From assembly GCA_945868935.1 (NCBI GenBank), contig CAMBNE010000092.1, positions 1 to 5,620 on the forward strand: a stretch of 5,620 nucleotides of DNA. Direction: 5' to 3'. Every line of letters begins with the position of its first letter. Within the stretch, counting starts at the first letter, position 1. Both the position numbers and the translations under genes were made by a program. Under the pieces are notes generated by a model. It searched no databases, was not told the DNA's origin, and saw only the letters and a list, made by a program, of their open reading frames with translations. Below, in pieces: positions 4,730 through 5,620 of this stretch. This stretch comes from an uncultured Clostridia bacterium. GTDB lineage: Bacteria > Bacillota > Clostridia > Oscillospirales > Acutalibacteraceae.

Positions 4730-5620
4730 TTAATCACGATATTCTTCTATAGTATAAACCTCGAACATATCGCCCTCTTTGAGGTCGTTGAACTTTTCAA
4801 GTCCGATACCGCACTCGTAGCCCTCGTTGACCTCTTTTACAGCGTCCTTGAATCTCTGGAGCGAGCCGATAGTATCCTCGGCAATTACAATGCCGTCACG
4901 GATAACTCTTACACCGCCGCCACGCTGGATTTTACCGCTCTTGACGTATGAGCCTGCGATTGTGCCGACCGACTTAATCTTGATTACGTTGCGGCACTCA
5001 GCCATACCGAGTACAACCTCTCTCGTCTTGGGAGCAAGCATACCCTTCATAGCCGTTTCAATCTCGTTGATGCAGTCGTAGATAATGCTGTAGAGTCGCA
5101 TATCAATTCCCGAACGCTCTGCATTTTCTGCGGCTACGGAATCGGGACGAACGTTAAAGCCTACGATAATTGCATTTGACGCCTCTGCAAGCATTACGTC
5201 GGACTCGTTGATTGCGCCAACTGCGCCGTGAATTACGTTTACTCTTACTTCCTCGTTCGAGAGCTTTTCAAGCGACTGCTTAACAGCCTCAACCGAGCCC
5301 TGAACGTCTGCCTTAACGATAATCTGAAGCTCCTTAACCTCGCCGAGCTTCATCTGGTCAAAGAGGTTGTCAAGCGTAACCTTGGTCTGCGCATTGAAGA
5401 TTTCCTCTTTCTTTGCAGCCTTTCTCTGGTCAACAAGTGTTCTTGCAAGACGTTCGTCACTTACTGCGTCGAAGATATCGCCGCCAACAGGCACTTCGTC
5501 AAGACCTGTAATTTCAACAGGAACGGACGGACCTGCCTCCTGAACTCTTTCGCCCTTGTCGTTTGTCATAACTCTTACTCTGCCCACGCAGGTGCCTGCG
5601 ATGATTGTGTCGCCCTTGTG
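4730..5620 (-). CDS. infB: Translation initiation factor IF-2, C-terminal part (5' end outside window)
   Basis: GTPase that brings fMet-tRNA to the 30S subunit and promotes subunit joining. The reading frame is open to the window edge, giving the last 296 residues; the G domain and N-terminal region lie beyond. Visible in order are the end of the beta-barrel domain II (HKGDTIIAGTCVGRVRVM), the VPVEITGLDEVPVGGD linker, the IF-2 domain III segment IIVKADVQGSVEA with GAVGAINESDV and GFNVRP, the long connecting helix, and the fMet-tRNA-binding C2 barrel (KIKSVGTIAGSYVKSG, then GYECGIGLEKFND and LKEGDMFEVY). The C-terminus EEYRD looks native, and TAA is followed after 3 bases by a heptad repeat. 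It heads the infB-rbfA-nrnA-truB order, though spaced from rbfA by repeats. An apparent GTG start at 5587 lies inside domain II and is not the true start. Confidence 0.96.
   Translation of the reverse strand, partial: HKGDTIIAGTCVGRVRVMTNDKGERVQEAGPSVPVEITGLDEVPVGGDIFDAVSDERLARTLVDQRKAAKKEEIFNAQTKVTLDNLFDQMKLGEVKELQIIVKADVQGSVEAVKQSLEKLSNEEVRVNVIHGAVGAINESDVMLAEASNAIIVGFNVRPDSVAAENAERSGIDMRLYSIIYDCINEIETAMKGMLAPKTREVVLGMAECRNVIKIKSVGTIAGSYVKSGKIQRGGGVRVIRDGIVIAEDTIGSLQRFKDAVKEVNEGYECGIGLEKFNDLKEGDMFEVYTIEEYRD

Noticed and set aside
4467..4733. 88-codon open frame on the + strand across the infB-rbfA gap
   Set aside because: It has no ribosome binding site, runs through three repeat elements and the end of infB on the other strand, and its C-terminal NSELRIPNSELN is just the translated heptad repeat.
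5081..5587. GTG at 5587 as the start of a separate IF-2-like protein
   Set aside because: The frame is open to the edge and the residues before it match IF-2 domain II, so this is the continuation of infB.

Overview
The window reads as chromosomal DNA of a low-to-mid GC anaerobic Firmicute, most likely a gut clostridium of the Ruminococcus/Oscillospiraceae type. The grounds are an oxygen-sensitive two-subunit class I fumarase, the order infB-rbfA-nrnA-truB typical of Clostridia, strong purine-rich ribosome binding sites, and 'GTAGGGG...' palindromic elements of a kind I associate with such genomes. The assignment is by pattern recognition, not by search.

Left part (+ strand): a composite palindromic element (12-94), an extended -10 promoter (102-110), then the alpha and beta subunits of an Fe-S fumarate hydratase (174-1031, 1044-1595), 12 bases apart. 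They form one enzyme interconverting fumarate and L-malate.

Middle: an AT-rich island (about 1594-2245) carries one small + strand gene of the four-helix-bundle / 23S rRNA intervening-sequence protein family (1761-2117). A 15-bp hairpin precedes its ribosome binding site, and two nearly identical 32-base repeats in inverted orientation flank it.

Right part (- strand, transcribed right to left): the end of infB (4730 to the edge), then rbfA (4057-4434), an nrnA-like DHH phosphoesterase (3135-4073) and truB (2230-3138). rbfA/nrnA and nrnA/truB overlap, which suggests coupled translation. These genes serve translation initiation, 30S maturation, breakdown of nanoRNA and tRNA pseudouridylation. 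About 295 bases of repeats, with a candidate promoter for rbfA, separate infB from rbfA.

The most notable signal is non-coding. Three copies of a repeat built on the heptamer AATTCGG sit at the 3' ends of three different genes (beta fumarase, truB, infB), always in the orientation of the gene they follow. In truB the copy supplies the last codons and the stop. A second repeat family forms modular hairpins, two of which differ by compensated base-pair changes. I see no RNA gene, CRISPR array, complete IS element or recognisable multi-gene defence system.
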